The position numbers and the translations under genes were made by a program. This document shows, one piece after another, positions 32,767 to 41,202 of a DNA stretch of 64,000 nucleotides; position 1 is the stretch's first letter; each line of letters starts with the position of its first letter. The stretch is taken from positions 1 through 64,000 of the forward strand of contig JODX01000026.1 in NCBI GenBank assembly GCA_000719105.1. Direction: 5' to 3'. This DNA is from Streptomyces sclerotialus. Lineage in GTDB: Bacteria > Actinomycetota > Actinomycetes > Streptomycetales > Streptomycetaceae. Below the pieces are notes generated by a model, which worked only from the letters and a program-made list of their open reading frames with translations, was not told the origin of the DNA and searched no databases.

Positions 32767-34268
32767 GCAGCGAGTGGGTGGTTGGCAAGAACAGGAACGG
32801 TGCCGGTGACGTGATGAGTGTCCGTGACTTCGTGCGCTGTGGGCGGTTCGTCACCGTGGCCGGTCCCCTCGCCCTCGTGGCGCTGGCCGCCGCGTGGCTC
32901 TTTCTGGGACCCACACCGGTGGGTGTCGCCGTTCTGTGGTGCTCACTGACATTGCTCGCCGTGTGCTTGGTGGTGTTGGGCGTGGCGGTCGCGGTCGGGG
33001 GCAGTCGATCCCGTCGCGAAACGTACCGGTTCGCCGTGAGAGTCGCCTCGGGATCCTTGGGACGAGGAGAGGGGACCGTGCCGCTGAGGTTGGGGGGAAC
33101 GAGCTGGCTGTCCGTCCGTTCCGGGGGACTTCACGTCGCCATCCCGACCTTGCTGGCCCTCTGGGGGATGCTTGCCGCGGCCGACGCGCGGGGTACGGGC
33201 ACGAGTGCCGTGTTGGCCGAGGCGGGCGCGGTGATCGAGCAACGCCCCATCTCGAGGATCGAGCACAAGGTGGTGCAGAAAGGCCGTAACACTTCGTACG
33301 TCACGGCCGACTACACCGTCCTGCTGCCCTCGCCGACCGGTGGGCATGGTGTGCCGACGACTTACCGGGCATCGATCACCGGGGCTGCGGACGTCGGTGA
33401 TGAGATGTACGTGGCGTATGTTCCGAAGCGGCCCGAGCTGGGTGCCATCGGCCACGTCCGGCGGGCCGAGGTGGAGCGCCAACTCACGGGGAAGGCTCTG
33501 GAGGTCAGCAATGCGTGGGCGTTCACCGGGTTCTGGCCCCTGGTGACCCTCGCCATGCTCGTCGCCTGGTGGAGGATGGAAAGCACGCGGCGCGCCGCGC
33601 GAACCGTCGGCCCCGACTGGCAGGCGGTACGAGTCGCCGTCACCGGAGTCGGGACACATATCGACGCGCCACCGCCCGGTAGTCCGGAGGCGGCCAATGA
33701 GAAAAAGCGCCGGGAGAACACCCGCAGCCTGCGAGGGCTCATGCTGGACGGCCGCGGGCAGCGGATCCTCTTCCACTCCCAAATGGCAGCGGCACCCGCA
33801 GGGCACGCACTGTCAGGGGCGAAGGGCTGGCTCCTCTGGCACCCTGGGCAACGCCGCGGTCACGACGTACTCGCCGAGCTAGTGGGCGACGACGGCTGGC
33901 GACTGCCGGGCGCGGTCCCGATCCAGGTGGCTGAGCAGATCGTGGACGCGCGGCTCACCGTTCCCGCGCACCCTGATCCGGAGCGGAAGGTCCGGACGCT
34001 GGACCTGGGAGCGGGCTGGTTGGTGACGGCGTCCGCGCCAGTGGTAGCGGGGTGGCTCGTGGCCTTCGGCTGCCTGACCGCTCTGCTTCTCGTGCCGGAC
34101 GACGCCGCCTGGCGGCTGTGGACGGTCGCGGCCGGTCTGCTGGCCCCCTTCGTCGGTCACTTCCCAGGGGCGATGGCGAGCATGGACGCCGACGAAGGCA
34201 ACAGCGACGTCAACGACGACGGAAAGAACGACGGCGACCGGACGGGGCGGCGGGACAGCACCTCCTAG
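32763..34268 (+). CDS. Multi-helix membrane protein of module D
   Basis: 501 aa, GTG 32763 overlapping the previous stop. Two membrane helices near the N-terminus (GPLALVALAAAWLFLG; GVAVLWCSLTLLAVCLVVLGVAVAVG), one near 125-145, a fourth around FWPLVTLAMLVAWW, and two near the C-terminus (VVAGWLVAFGCLTALLLV; LWTVAAGLLAPFVGHF). A beta-rich extracytoplasmic or soluble region (YVTADYTVLLPSP, YVAYVPKRPELG) resembles DUF3592-like segments. The C-terminus is acidic and Asn/Asp-rich. It takes the last, membrane-protein slot of this cassette. Function unknown. Confidence 0.72.
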   Translation: MSSEWVVGKNRNGAGDVMSVRDFVRCGRFVTVAGPLALVALAAAWLFLGPTPVGVAVLWCSLTLLAVCLVVLGVAVAVGGSRSRRETYRFAVRVASGSLGRGEGTVPLRLGGTSWLSVRSGGLHVAIPTLLALWGMLAAADARGTGTSAVLAEAGAVIEQRPISRIEHKVVQKGRNTSYVTADYTVLLPSPTGGHGVPTTYRASITGAADVGDEMYVAYVPKRPELGAIGHVRRAEVERQLTGKALEVSNAWAFTGFWPLVTLAMLVAWWRMESTRRAARTVGPDWQAVRVAVTGVGTHIDAPPPGSPEAANEKKRRENTRSLRGLMLDGRGQRILFHSQMAAAPAGHALSGAKGWLLWHPGQRRGHDVLAELVGDDGWRLPGAVPIQVAEQIVDARLTVPAHPDPERKVRTLDLGAGWLVTASAPVVAGWLVAFGCLTALLLVPDDAAWRLWTVAAGLLAPFVGHFPGAMASMDADEGNSDVNDDGKNDGDRTGRRDSTS

Positions 34269-34279
34269 CTATGCGCCTG

Positions 34280-34331
34280 TGAGCGGGCCGTTCACCTGAC
34301 CGCCGGACAGGGCAGGCGAACGGCCCGCTCA
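34280..34331. terminator. 14-bp hairpin between module D and the SUKH genes
   Basis: TGAGCGGGCCGTTC (34280-34293) pairs perfectly with GAACGGCCCGCTCA (34318-34331), with a 24-base loop. It lies 12 bp after the module D stop and 49 bp before the stop of the convergent SUKH gene, so it can terminate both. Confidence 0.78.
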
Positions 34332-34379
34332 CTCATATCCGTAACGCAGCCGGATACCGCTTGCTCCGGCGGCACGCGA

Positions 34380-34814
34380 CTATTGATCATGCCCTTCCTC
34401 GCTGCCACTTCTCAAGGAGCTTCTGAGGAAGCTCTCCAGGGAGGGTGAAACCCAGGTGCGGCTATCCGTCTCGTGATCCCAGACGAAGATGTCTTCTCGC
34501 TCCGGGGAGCGCACAAAAGCGAACTGGTTCCCTGCCCCGTTGTCGCCGAAGAACAGCAGTGCGTCGAAGGGCATGTAGAGGTTGAGGAACTGTTCGTTGT
34601 CGCGGAAGGCGACATTCTCGGCGAAGATTTTCTCGGTTCTCCACACCAGCTCCGTCCCGTACTGGGCGTCGATCTCGTCAGTCTCCATCAGTAGGGATCG
34701 AAGGGATTGAGGGAATTTTTGACCGGTTCGACTCTCTATGGCCGTCAACGCGCCAGCGGTTGCGGGATCACGCAACTCGACATGCGGAAACCGCAGCACC
34801 AGATTACGCCACAT
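34380..34814 (-). CDS. SMI1/KNR4 (SUKH-1) family immunity protein
   Basis: 144 aa from ATG 34814 after GAGGGGACAA. SUKH features: TGQKFPQSLRSLLMETDEID near residue 32, the central NLYMPFDALLFFGDNGAGNQFAF block, then DIFVWDHETDSRTW and a C-terminal SLESFLRSSL helix. SUKH proteins are cytosolic immunity factors that bind nuclease- or deaminase-type toxins of contact and secretion systems. No toxin gene is beside it, so it may be an orphan immunity protein that protects against toxins of other strains. Confidence 0.88.
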   Translation of the reverse strand: MWRNLVLRFPHVELRDPATAGALTAIESRTGQKFPQSLRSLLMETDEIDAQYGTELVWRTEKIFAENVAFRDNEQFLNLYMPFDALLFFGDNGAGNQFAFVRSPEREDIFVWDHETDSRTWVSPSLESFLRSSLRSGSEEGHDQ

Positions 34815-34954
34815 CAATTTGTCCCCTCGGCTTCATCGGCTTCATCGGCTTCCTCAACCTCGCGTTCGCCTGATCCGTCAACGCGGGAAGGATTGGATCC
34901 GGTTCTCTCGACGGAACGTGTGCAGGCGGGCAGAGCGGCAGCGCCGGCAGCGCA

Positions 34955-35404
34955 TCACCGGGTATGGCGTACGAAGATGCCCGACGTCCGATCGGAGAAC
35001 GGCGTGCTGTCGCCCCAGGAGAAAACATAGCCGGAGCCAGCGGCATCGTACTCGACGGCGATACGCGCAGCCGTCAAGTCGAACGCCTCTCGGACCCATC
35101 CCTCCATGGCGAAAGCTGCTACCTCGGCTACGTAGTCACTCAGGGGGAAGGAGAACCTGTGCACTTTCACGGTGAGCCCCTGCGGGTGCAGCGTGTGCAG
35201 AATCTTCGCATGCAGGGACAGGCCGTACGTCATCCACGCGGCGTCAAGCCAGTGCAGCGGAGTATCCGGCAGTTCCAGCCACACTTTGCTGTCGATCTGC
35301 ACGGCGCGCTGCGGGGCGCTCCCGGACGTGTCGGCCTCTGCGCTGATGTCGGCGGCGAGCCCGCCGATCGGGCTCCGTTTTCTGTAGCGATACGTGGTGA
35401 CCAT
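34955..35404 (-). CDS. Hypothetical protein in the immunity cluster
   Basis: 149 aa, ATG 35404 preceded by AAGGG. Mixed alpha/beta pattern: KVWLELPDTPLHWLDAAWMTYG, then LTVKVHRFSFPLSDYVAEVAAFAMEGWVREAFDL, then a C-terminal strand GSGYVFSWGD. No signal peptide or membrane helix. Its size and position among SUKH genes suggest an immunity protein, but I recognise no family. Confidence 0.62.
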   Translation of the reverse strand: MVTTYRYRKRSPIGGLAADISAEADTSGSAPQRAVQIDSKVWLELPDTPLHWLDAAWMTYGLSLHAKILHTLHPQGLTVKVHRFSFPLSDYVAEVAAFAMEGWVREAFDLTAARIAVEYDAAGSGYVFSWGDSTPFSDRTSGIFVRHTR

Positions 35405-35488
35405 GGCATGCCCTTAGACTCGCGGTTGGCGGGTGTGCTGCTGCCGTCGGTGAGTGGGCGCGACTACAGGCGTGTGTGGTTGGTGTCC

Positions 35489-35728
35489 TCAAGAGACCTG
35501 TTGGATGACCTTCCATACGGATACGGCGTCATATTGGGCCATGTACTCGCTCAAGTAGAGGTTTGTCGGGTCATTGACGTCCTCTTGGTTCAACCAGAGT
35601 GATTCGCATTCGGGGCACATGAAGAACAGTGCACCAGTGTCTTTCCTGCGGTACGTGTGAACCCAGTCCTGGTCGCACTGCGGACATGGCTGCTGCCCGC
35701 CTCGCGGCGCGCTCCTCGCTTCCGTCAT
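35489..35728 (-). CDS. Small zinc-ribbon protein coupled to the WD-repeat ATPase
   Basis: 79 aa, starting inside the stop of the ATPase gene (4-bp ATGA overlap). Two CxxC knuckles, CPQC (15-18) and CPEC (38-41), form a zinc ribbon, followed by an acidic-aromatic tail (NLYLSEYMAQYDAVSVWKVIQQ). Tight coupling predicts that it works with the ATPase. No longer start is needed. Confidence 0.78.
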   Translation of the reverse strand: MTEARSAPRGGQQPCPQCDQDWVHTYRRKDTGALFFMCPECESLWLNQEDVNDPTNLYLSEYMAQYDAVSVWKVIQQVS

Positions 35729-37575
35729 CGGTCCCAGAGCGCATCCAGCCGGAGCCGTACCGCGTACAACCCCTCGGCACCTCCGACGGCGAGCAGGCCC
35801 TCGGGGCTGAGGGTCAGAGCGTCGCAGGCGTGCAGCAGGGGCAGGACCTGCATCCTGCCGGAGAGCACATGCCACAGGTGCAGCTCGGCATCGCTCCACG
35901 CGACGGCGAGCACCGGACCGGCGGGGGTGTCGGCGGCGGCGAGTGCGGTGACCAGGTACCGGCGCTGCTGCACGGGGACCGGCATCGGGTCCGCCGAGGT
36001 CTCCCACAGGCGCACCGACCCGTCCAGCGCGGCGCTGAAGGTGAGGGTCAGTCCGTCCGCGGTCAGCTGGAGGCAGGTGGTGTGCGTGACCGGCTGCTCG
36101 TGCACGCGGCAGGAGCGCGGAACGTCCTGGTAGGTGCTCAAGGACCAGACGTGGAGGGTGCCCTCTTGGTCGCCGACGACGGCGTACGGGCTGCGCGGAG
36201 CGGTGCCGAGCGCGGTGATCCGGGACTGTCCGTCGGCGAGGGCGTCCGAACCGTGGTGCTCGGCGATGTGCTCGAGCAGGGGCGCGGCCGTTCCGTCGCC
36301 GTCCTCGGGCGCGAGGGGCAGCAGTGTGCCGGCCTGGTCCAGCAGCAGCATGGAGCGGGCGTCGTACGGGGCGAGGGAGACGGGCCGTACGGATGGTGGG
36401 GAGCCGATCGTTCCGGCCGGGGTGCCGGTGTCCAGGTCGTATGTCCGGAGCCGCCCCGTGGTGTCCGCCACCAGTAGGTGGCGTTCGTCGCCCGGGACCG
36501 GTGCCGACGCGGCGACCGGGAGGTCGGGGCGGGCCCACACCGCCGACCAGTGGTGGCGTTGGGCGAGGGGGCGCAGGTACTCGGTCAGGGTCGTGTCCGT
36601 GCCGATGGCGGCGGCGTGGAGCAGGGCGGCACGCTCGGTCCAGTCGGTGCGGAGTGCCGTCAGTTCGGGTGCGGCGCGCTGCCACACCCGGCGGAGCTGC
36701 CCGGGCACGGGGATGCGCTCGTCGGCCAGTACGGCGGTGAGGCCGGTGGCCGGGCCGTGCACCAGGAACCCTGGGTCCGCCAGCAGGCTGCGTACGGCGG
36801 CTCCCGTGGCTGGGACCGTGGCTCCGGCGTCGGCTCGCAGTGCGGCGTCGAGGACATGGCTGCGGACCGTGTCGGGAGCCTGGGACCAGTCGGGGCGCCC
36901 GGCGGGTGTGTGCGGTATCGCCGCGATGAGGTCCGTGAAGGAGGCCTTGCCCTGTTCCTCGACCTTCAGGTGCGCCGTGGTGGTGCTGCCGCCCAGGTCG
37001 ATGGTCTCGGCTCCGTCCGCGGACAGCAGTTCCGATGCGCCGACCTCCACGGCGGCGCGCAGGTGGGGGAGTGCCAGCAAGGGTTCCAGCAGTTCGGCGA
37101 CCAGGGCCGCCGGGGTCGCCGCGGGCAGGTCCGCGGGGCCGGCTCCGGCACGGTGCAGATCGGGTACGAGCAGCAGTAACGGCCGCTCGTCCAGGCCGAT
37201 CCGGTCCAGCAGACGTTGCGGGGACAGGGGACCGTAGCCGAGCTGCCGCCCCAGTTCCCACGCGAAGGTCTGGGACGTCAGCCCCTCGGAGGGGATGGTG
37301 GCGTGGACGGTCGTACGCGGACAGCCGGCCGACCCGGCCAGGAACCAGGCGAGCAGATGACTCTTGCCGCTGCCTTCGGCGCCGCGCACCAGGCACAGCC
37401 GGGGACGGGCCCCGTTGCCGACGGTTCCGTTGTCGGCGGTCCCGTTGCCGGCGGTCCCGGCGGCCGCCCAGTCGAGCAGCTGCCGTCCTTGAGCCCGCTT
37501 GTCGGTGTCCAGCGGCGGCCAGGAGGCGATGTCCGGTACGGCGGCGTCGGCGGTCCCCGTGGTCCCGGTTGTCAT
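35725..37575 (-). CDS. P-loop NTPase with WD40-type propeller (STAND-like)
   Basis: 616 aa, ATG 37575 after GAGGGGG. Walker A is GAEGSGKS (65-72); a Walker B-like LLLLVPD lies at 133-139 with Asp139. After a helical middle part (~200-330) come beta-propeller units: HLLVADTTGRLRTYDLDTG, PYAVVGDQEGTLHVWSLST, LTFSAALDGSVRLWETS, LAVAWSDAELHLWHVLSG. This resembles signal-transduction ATPases in which a propeller senses a ligand. It is coupled to a zinc-ribbon gene among toxin-immunity genes, so a defence or regulatory role is plausible but not shown. No effector domain (TIR, nuclease, protease) is seen. Confidence 0.82.
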   Translation of the reverse strand: MTTGTTGTADAAVPDIASWPPLDTDKRAQGRQLLDWAAAGTAGNGTADNGTVGNGARPRLCLVRGAEGSGKSHLLAWFLAGSAGCPRTTVHATIPSEGLTSQTFAWELGRQLGYGPLSPQRLLDRIGLDERPLLLLVPDLHRAGAGPADLPAATPAALVAELLEPLLALPHLRAAVEVGASELLSADGAETIDLGGSTTTAHLKVEEQGKASFTDLIAAIPHTPAGRPDWSQAPDTVRSHVLDAALRADAGATVPATGAAVRSLLADPGFLVHGPATGLTAVLADERIPVPGQLRRVWQRAAPELTALRTDWTERAALLHAAAIGTDTTLTEYLRPLAQRHHWSAVWARPDLPVAASAPVPGDERHLLVADTTGRLRTYDLDTGTPAGTIGSPPSVRPVSLAPYDARSMLLLDQAGTLLPLAPEDGDGTAAPLLEHIAEHHGSDALADGQSRITALGTAPRSPYAVVGDQEGTLHVWSLSTYQDVPRSCRVHEQPVTHTTCLQLTADGLTLTFSAALDGSVRLWETSADPMPVPVQQRRYLVTALAAADTPAGPVLAVAWSDAELHLWHVLSGRMQVLPLLHACDALTLSPEGLLAVGGAEGLYAVRLRLDALWDR

Positions 37576-37662
37576 GGTGTGCTGCCCCCTCTTTGAGTGC
37601 TGTCGCCTCTGCGTGTGCTGCCGCCCTCGCGTGGACCGACATTCCGCGGCCCGGCGGATCGT

Positions 37663-37710
37663 GTCTTCACGTCCGTCTTCACGCCCGTCTTCACGTCCGT
37701 CCTTACGTCT
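37663..37710. repeat. Four 12-bp tandem repeats upstream of the WD-repeat ATPase
   Basis: GTCTTCACGTCC-type 12-mers occur four times from 37663 to 37710; the last copy is diverged. They lie in the 157-bp gap between the ATPase start and the stop of the SUKH-4/deaminase gene. The 12-bp unit does not match a helical turn. Confidence 0.85.
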
Positions 37711-37732
37711 GCGCGGACTGCGGCCCCGCGTC

Positions 37733-38563
37733 CTACTGCGGCGGCTGCTCCGCCGCCTCGCGCAGCTGCCGGATGCCCTCCGCGCGGGACTCGGCCGTCT
37801 CTCCGTACGGGAAGTTGTGCGTCAGCTGGGCCTCGGGGAAGACCTGTCCGAGCCACATCGAGCAGTAGTGCCCCGGCATGAAGCACGCCTCCAGCTCGGT
37901 GTGGATCCGCAGGACCTGCCCCGCTTCGACGCCCGCCGCCCGCAGCCGGGCCCACAGCCGCTCCTCCGGGTGGATGCCGATGCCTCCGGCCTGGGTGACG
38001 ATCTGCTTCTCGCCCCGGTCGTTCACGATCTCGAAGGCGGTGAACCACTCCGCGCTCGCGGTGTCCCTGATGTCGTCGAGCACCAGCGGCCACCAGTTCT
38101 CGCGCCCCTCGAACGCCTGGGCGTCGATCGTGCGCAGCCGGTGCTCGAGCTCCGCGTACGCGGCGGAGGCCTCCTGCGGCCGGTCGGTGCCCAGGATCAC
38201 TCCGAGGGCGTGGTCGAGCGCGGTGAGCGACTGCGCGAACGCCTCGGGGGTCGCGTTGACGAAGCGCAACGCCTCGTCCCAGTCGAGCAGTACGGCGCGC
38301 ACCACGCCCTGGTGGTCGGCGCAAATCTCGAATCCGCGGTCCGAGCCGAGCCGCGCCCAGTCCCGGCAGTCGTCCTGTACGACCGTGCGCCCGACGGCAC
38401 GCGCGAACTCCTCCAGCCGTACGGAGTCGGTTTCGGCCGTCGCGAAGTACGGTCCGACCTCCAGGGGGACGGCGATCTGTGCGAGCCGCCGCACGCTCTC
38501 CACGGTGTCGGACGGGGCGTTGGTCGCGGTCCTCCCGAAATGCCGGATACCGTCGTCGCCCAT
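37733..38563 (-). CDS. SUKH-4-like domain fused to a deaminase-like C-terminal domain
   Basis: 276 aa, ATG 38563 with GGGGGTG. Residues 1-~170 look SUKH-4-like (EVGPYFATAE, GFEICADHQGVVRAVLLDW, FAQSLTALDHALG). Residues ~170-276 have deaminase zinc-site features: H198-P-E200 and C227 with C234 in ELEACFMPGHYC, then WLGQVFPEAQLTHNFPYG. This matches nucleotide-deaminase-fold domains of polymorphic toxins (XOO_2897-type). Such fusions of an immunity-type domain with a deaminase fold are known from annotation but not characterised, to my knowledge. Activity needs the zinc site, which looks intact. No export signal is present. Confidence 0.7.
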   Translation of the reverse strand: MGDDGIRHFGRTATNAPSDTVESVRRLAQIAVPLEVGPYFATAETDSVRLEEFARAVGRTVVQDDCRDWARLGSDRGFEICADHQGVVRAVLLDWDEALRFVNATPEAFAQSLTALDHALGVILGTDRPQEASAAYAELEHRLRTIDAQAFEGRENWWPLVLDDIRDTASAEWFTAFEIVNDRGEKQIVTQAGGIGIHPEERLWARLRAAGVEAGQVLRIHTELEACFMPGHYCSMWLGQVFPEAQLTHNFPYGETAESRAEGIRQLREAAEQPPQ

Positions 38564-38640
38564 TGTTGCGCACCCCCGGGGGAAAGGATTGTTGCTTACC
38601 GATACCGGAAACTACCACATGCTGCTGGTGATATCGGTGG

Positions 38641-38964
38641 TCACGCCCTCCCGGGGCCCGGGCCCGGGGGATGCAAAAGGAATCGGGCCGACCCGGGAGA
38701 GTTCCGCCTCGATTTCTCGAGAGATGCGATACGCCGTCGAGCGCCGTGTGACAGCAGAGGCGTCAAGCCTTCGGCGAGGTCGTCCCTGATGTGGATCAGT
38801 GCTCCGTCGGATTTCGGAATACCGATGTCGGCGAGGAATGTCCGGGACTCGGCGTGAACGAGAACAGTGCTCTGCCGGTCCAGTGGCGTACGTGAGACGT
38901 GCTGCGCGGAGAGGAGGTCCTCCAGGAGGCGGGCGGTCACCGGGGCGGTCACCGGGGCGGTCAC
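38641..38964 (-). pseudogene. Truncated SUKH-4-like immunity remnant
   Basis: A 107-codon ORF from GTG 38964. It begins VTAPVTAPVTARLLEDLL (a short repeat) and has STVLVHAESRTFLADIGIPKSDGALIHIRDDL, which is like the N-terminal helix-'GIP' region of the SUKH-4 proteins at 38986 and 51659. The rest becomes Pro/Gly-rich out-of-family sequence. The core SUKH strands are missing, so I read it as a 5' fragment. It overlaps no other gene. Confidence 0.5.
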
Positions 38965-38985
38965 GATTTGTTCCTGTCCGCGTTC

Positions 38986-39618
38986 CTATCCGATGGACTC
39001 GTACACGTTCGACAGGGCGACGTCCCACGTCGGCATACGAGGCGCATCACCGGCCTCCCAGTCGAAAGCCTCCGACCAGGCGGGCTCCACCCCTTCGAAG
39101 GGGACCGGGTCGGCCTGGATCATCCGCTCCCGCAGGGAGATCGCCACGCCCTCCGAGTCCGGGATCTCGTCCGACACCGTGAAGTCATAATGAGGGCGTT
39201 CGACCTCGAGCAGGTAGGTGAAGTAGACGAAGGAGTCGAGGCTCTGGTTCAGCCGGTGCGCCCGGTATTCGCCGTCCGGCAGGCAGTACACCGTTCCGGA
39301 GCGGGTATCGAGGGTGACGACGTCATAGAACATCTCCCCGATGATCAGCCAGCTCTCCCAGCCTCTCGGCATGTCCTTGTAGCGAGAGAAGTAGTCCAGT
39401 TCCGCGCACGTGCGAAACTTGTTGGGAGAATCATCCCCATCGAAGAGCCGGCCGTCGAGCTGAAGGAAAGAACTCCGGTCGTGCGGTAGGCCCACGTCGG
39501 TCAGGATCGCGCGGGCCGACTCGTGAAGCCGAGCGGGCAGCTTTTCGTCCTCCCAGATCTCGAGCCTCTCCGGGGGGAAGGCCGACTCCATCATCGCGCG
39601 GTCGACGAGCGGGGACAC
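38986..39618 (-). CDS. SUKH-4 family immunity protein
   Basis: 210 aa, GTG 39618 with AGGA at short spacing; ATG 39594 is a possible alternative. It has SUKH-4 features: SARAILTDVGLP, WLIIGEMFYDVVTLDTRSGTVYCLP, LNQSLDSFVYFTYLLEVERPHYDFT and LRERMIQADP. The immunity protein at 51659 shares NWLLLGMIPYDDIALDGATGIVHCLP and FAHFLYLLEKERPNYDF, so they are paralogues. No toxin gene is adjacent, so it is probably an orphan immunity gene. Cytosolic. Confidence 0.85.
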   Translation of the reverse strand: MSPLVDRAMMESAFPPERLEIWEDEKLPARLHESARAILTDVGLPHDRSSFLQLDGRLFDGDDSPNKFRTCAELDYFSRYKDMPRGWESWLIIGEMFYDVVTLDTRSGTVYCLPDGEYRAHRLNQSLDSFVYFTYLLEVERPHYDFTVSDEIPDSEGVAISLRERMIQADPVPFEGVEPAWSEAFDWEAGDAPRMPTWDVALSNVYESIG

Positions 39619-40121
39619 ATGCCGTCCTATCGTTGTATCGGATTCGTGCTTGCCGGTTGCGTGCTGCCGATTTAGTACTAGTTGCTTCCGCGTGTGAAGC
39701 TCACCGTCTGCGGTCAGTTCCTACGGATTTCTGGGATTGCTTTTGTTGAGGTATCACTCCATTTCCTCGTTGCCTTTCTGCTTCGAATCCGCCGTATCGC
39801 CGTATTCGACGGTCAATGGCAGGTCGCCCGGTGTCCTGCTCCGGGGGCCAGGCGAAGAGCGGCCGCGGGGCGAAGCCCTGCAGGGGCGGGTGGTTGCCAC
39901 GACCCCTTTTGCGTCGTGCCTTAGATCACATCTGGCACTGAGCGCCGTCGAGACGCTCCGCAACGTGATTCCATCCGATCTTGCCAGCCCCTGGGGGGAG
40001 GGGGAAGTTTCTGCCGGTACGGACGAGGCGTTCGTGCTGCGTAGCGCGGCTTGTCTGGCGGCGTGAACCCGAGGTGCCTGTGTACGTGCGATGTCGGGAA
40101 TCACGAGAGGGAGAGCACGTG
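39619..40121. other. AT-richer intergenic region upstream of the I36-like gene
   Basis: 503 bases with no supported gene. The part 39650-39800 is clearly richer in A/T than surrounding DNA, which suits acquired DNA or a promoter region. ORFs on either strand have no family look. I found no tRNA or strong hairpin. Confidence 0.45.
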
Positions 40122-40492
40122 ATGATCAGGAAAGCTATCGCTTGCGTCATGCTCGTCGGCTTCGCCCTGATGGTCACGCCCGTGGCCAACGCGGCGATAA
40201 GCGACTGCAACAACAACATGTGCCTGTGGGGCAACAACGACTACCAGTGGATGCTCGACGAGCGGCACCACGGCAGCGGCACGCTCGTCAATCCGAGCGG
40301 CGACGAGGACAACGCGATGGACTCGTGGTCCAACGAGTCGGGCACCCACGAGGGCTGCGTGTACGGCGGCAAGAACGGCGGCAGGAACGGCACCGGCGAC
40401 AGGCAGGGCATGGCCAAGGAAGCCAACGACAACAACGTCTCGCCGCGAACAGCGACGAGGTCAGCTCGTGGCGAACCAGGTACGGCTGCTGA
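40122..40492 (+). pseudogene. Secreted I36-inhibitor-like peptide gene with a frameshift
   Basis: ATG 40122 with GAGAGGGAGAG upstream. Signal peptide (IRKAIACVMLVGFALMVTPVANA) then a small Cys-containing domain (ISDCNNNMCLWGNNDYQW..., EGCVYGG) like the peptidase-inhibitor I36 family. After NDNNVS the frame is lost, but the next frame continues NSDEVSSWRTRYGC and stops at 40492, which is the expected family C-terminus. A single base lost near 40443-40447 explains it. As read, the shifted frame runs on to 40517. It is either a real frameshift or a sequence error. It stands upstream of an ABC transporter operon. Confidence 0.75.
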
Positions 40493-40521
40493 ACCGCTCA
40501 GAGAGCAGAAGGGCTGACGAC

Positions 40522-41202
40522 ATGACCGGAGCACCGCTGATCCAAACGCGCGACCTGTGTAAGGCCTACCGATCGGCAGTGGAGACGGTGTGGGCCGCAC
40601 GGGAGGTGAACTTTACCGCCGCCGCGGGCGAGTTCGTCTGCGTATACGGGGCGAGCGGCTCCGGGAAGTCGACCCTGCTGAACCTGCTGGCCGGCCTGGA
40701 TGTCGCCGATACCGGTGACATCCAGGTCGCCGGTGTCGACGTCAGTGCGGCGGATGAGGCCCGGCGCGCGCGGCTGCGGTTGGATGCCGTCGGAGTGGTC
40801 TTCCAGTATCACCAGTTGGTGGAGGAGTTCACCGCCGCCGAGAACGTTGCCTTGCCGCTGGAGGCGCGCGGGGATACGTCCTCTGCTGCCCGTGCGGAGG
40901 CTTTCGCCCAATTGGCCCGCGTGGGCCTGGCCGGGCTGGAGGACCGACTTCCAGGTCAGCTGTCCGGCGGCCAGCGGCAGCGGGTGGGTATCGCCCGCGC
41001 GCTGGCCGGTGACCGCGCCGTGCTCCTGGCGGACGAGCCGACAGGAGCGCTGGATTCGGCCGCTACGAGGGAGATGTTCACGCTGCTGCGGAAGTTGACC
41101 GACGAGGGGGTGCTGGCAGTGGTCTGCTCCCATGATCCCCGCTGCCGGGAGTTCGCCGACTCGATTTATGAGGTTGTCGACGGCCGTCTTGAGCGCCGCT
41201 GA
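40522..41202 (+). CDS. MacB/LolD-type ABC transporter ATP-binding protein
   Basis: 226 aa from ATG 40522 (the longer in-frame start at 40468 overlaps the peptide gene). Walker A GASGSGKS (43-50), Q-loop VVFQYHQL, signature LSGGQ (147-151) and Walker B VLLADEP (167-173) are all intact, then an H-loop CSHD. The MacB-family type pairs with FtsX-like permeases that move peptides or lipoproteins from the membrane rather than importing nutrients. It overlaps the permease gene as TGATG. The upstream small secreted protein could be linked, which is only inferred. Confidence 0.93.
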   Translation: MTGAPLIQTRDLCKAYRSAVETVWAAREVNFTAAAGEFVCVYGASGSGKSTLLNLLAGLDVADTGDIQVAGVDVSAADEARRARLRLDAVGVVFQYHQLVEEFTAAENVALPLEARGDTSSAARAEAFAQLARVGLAGLEDRLPGQLSGGQRQRVGIARALAGDRAVLLADEPTGALDSAATREMFTLLRKLTDEGVLAVVCSHDPRCREFADSIYEVVDGRLERR

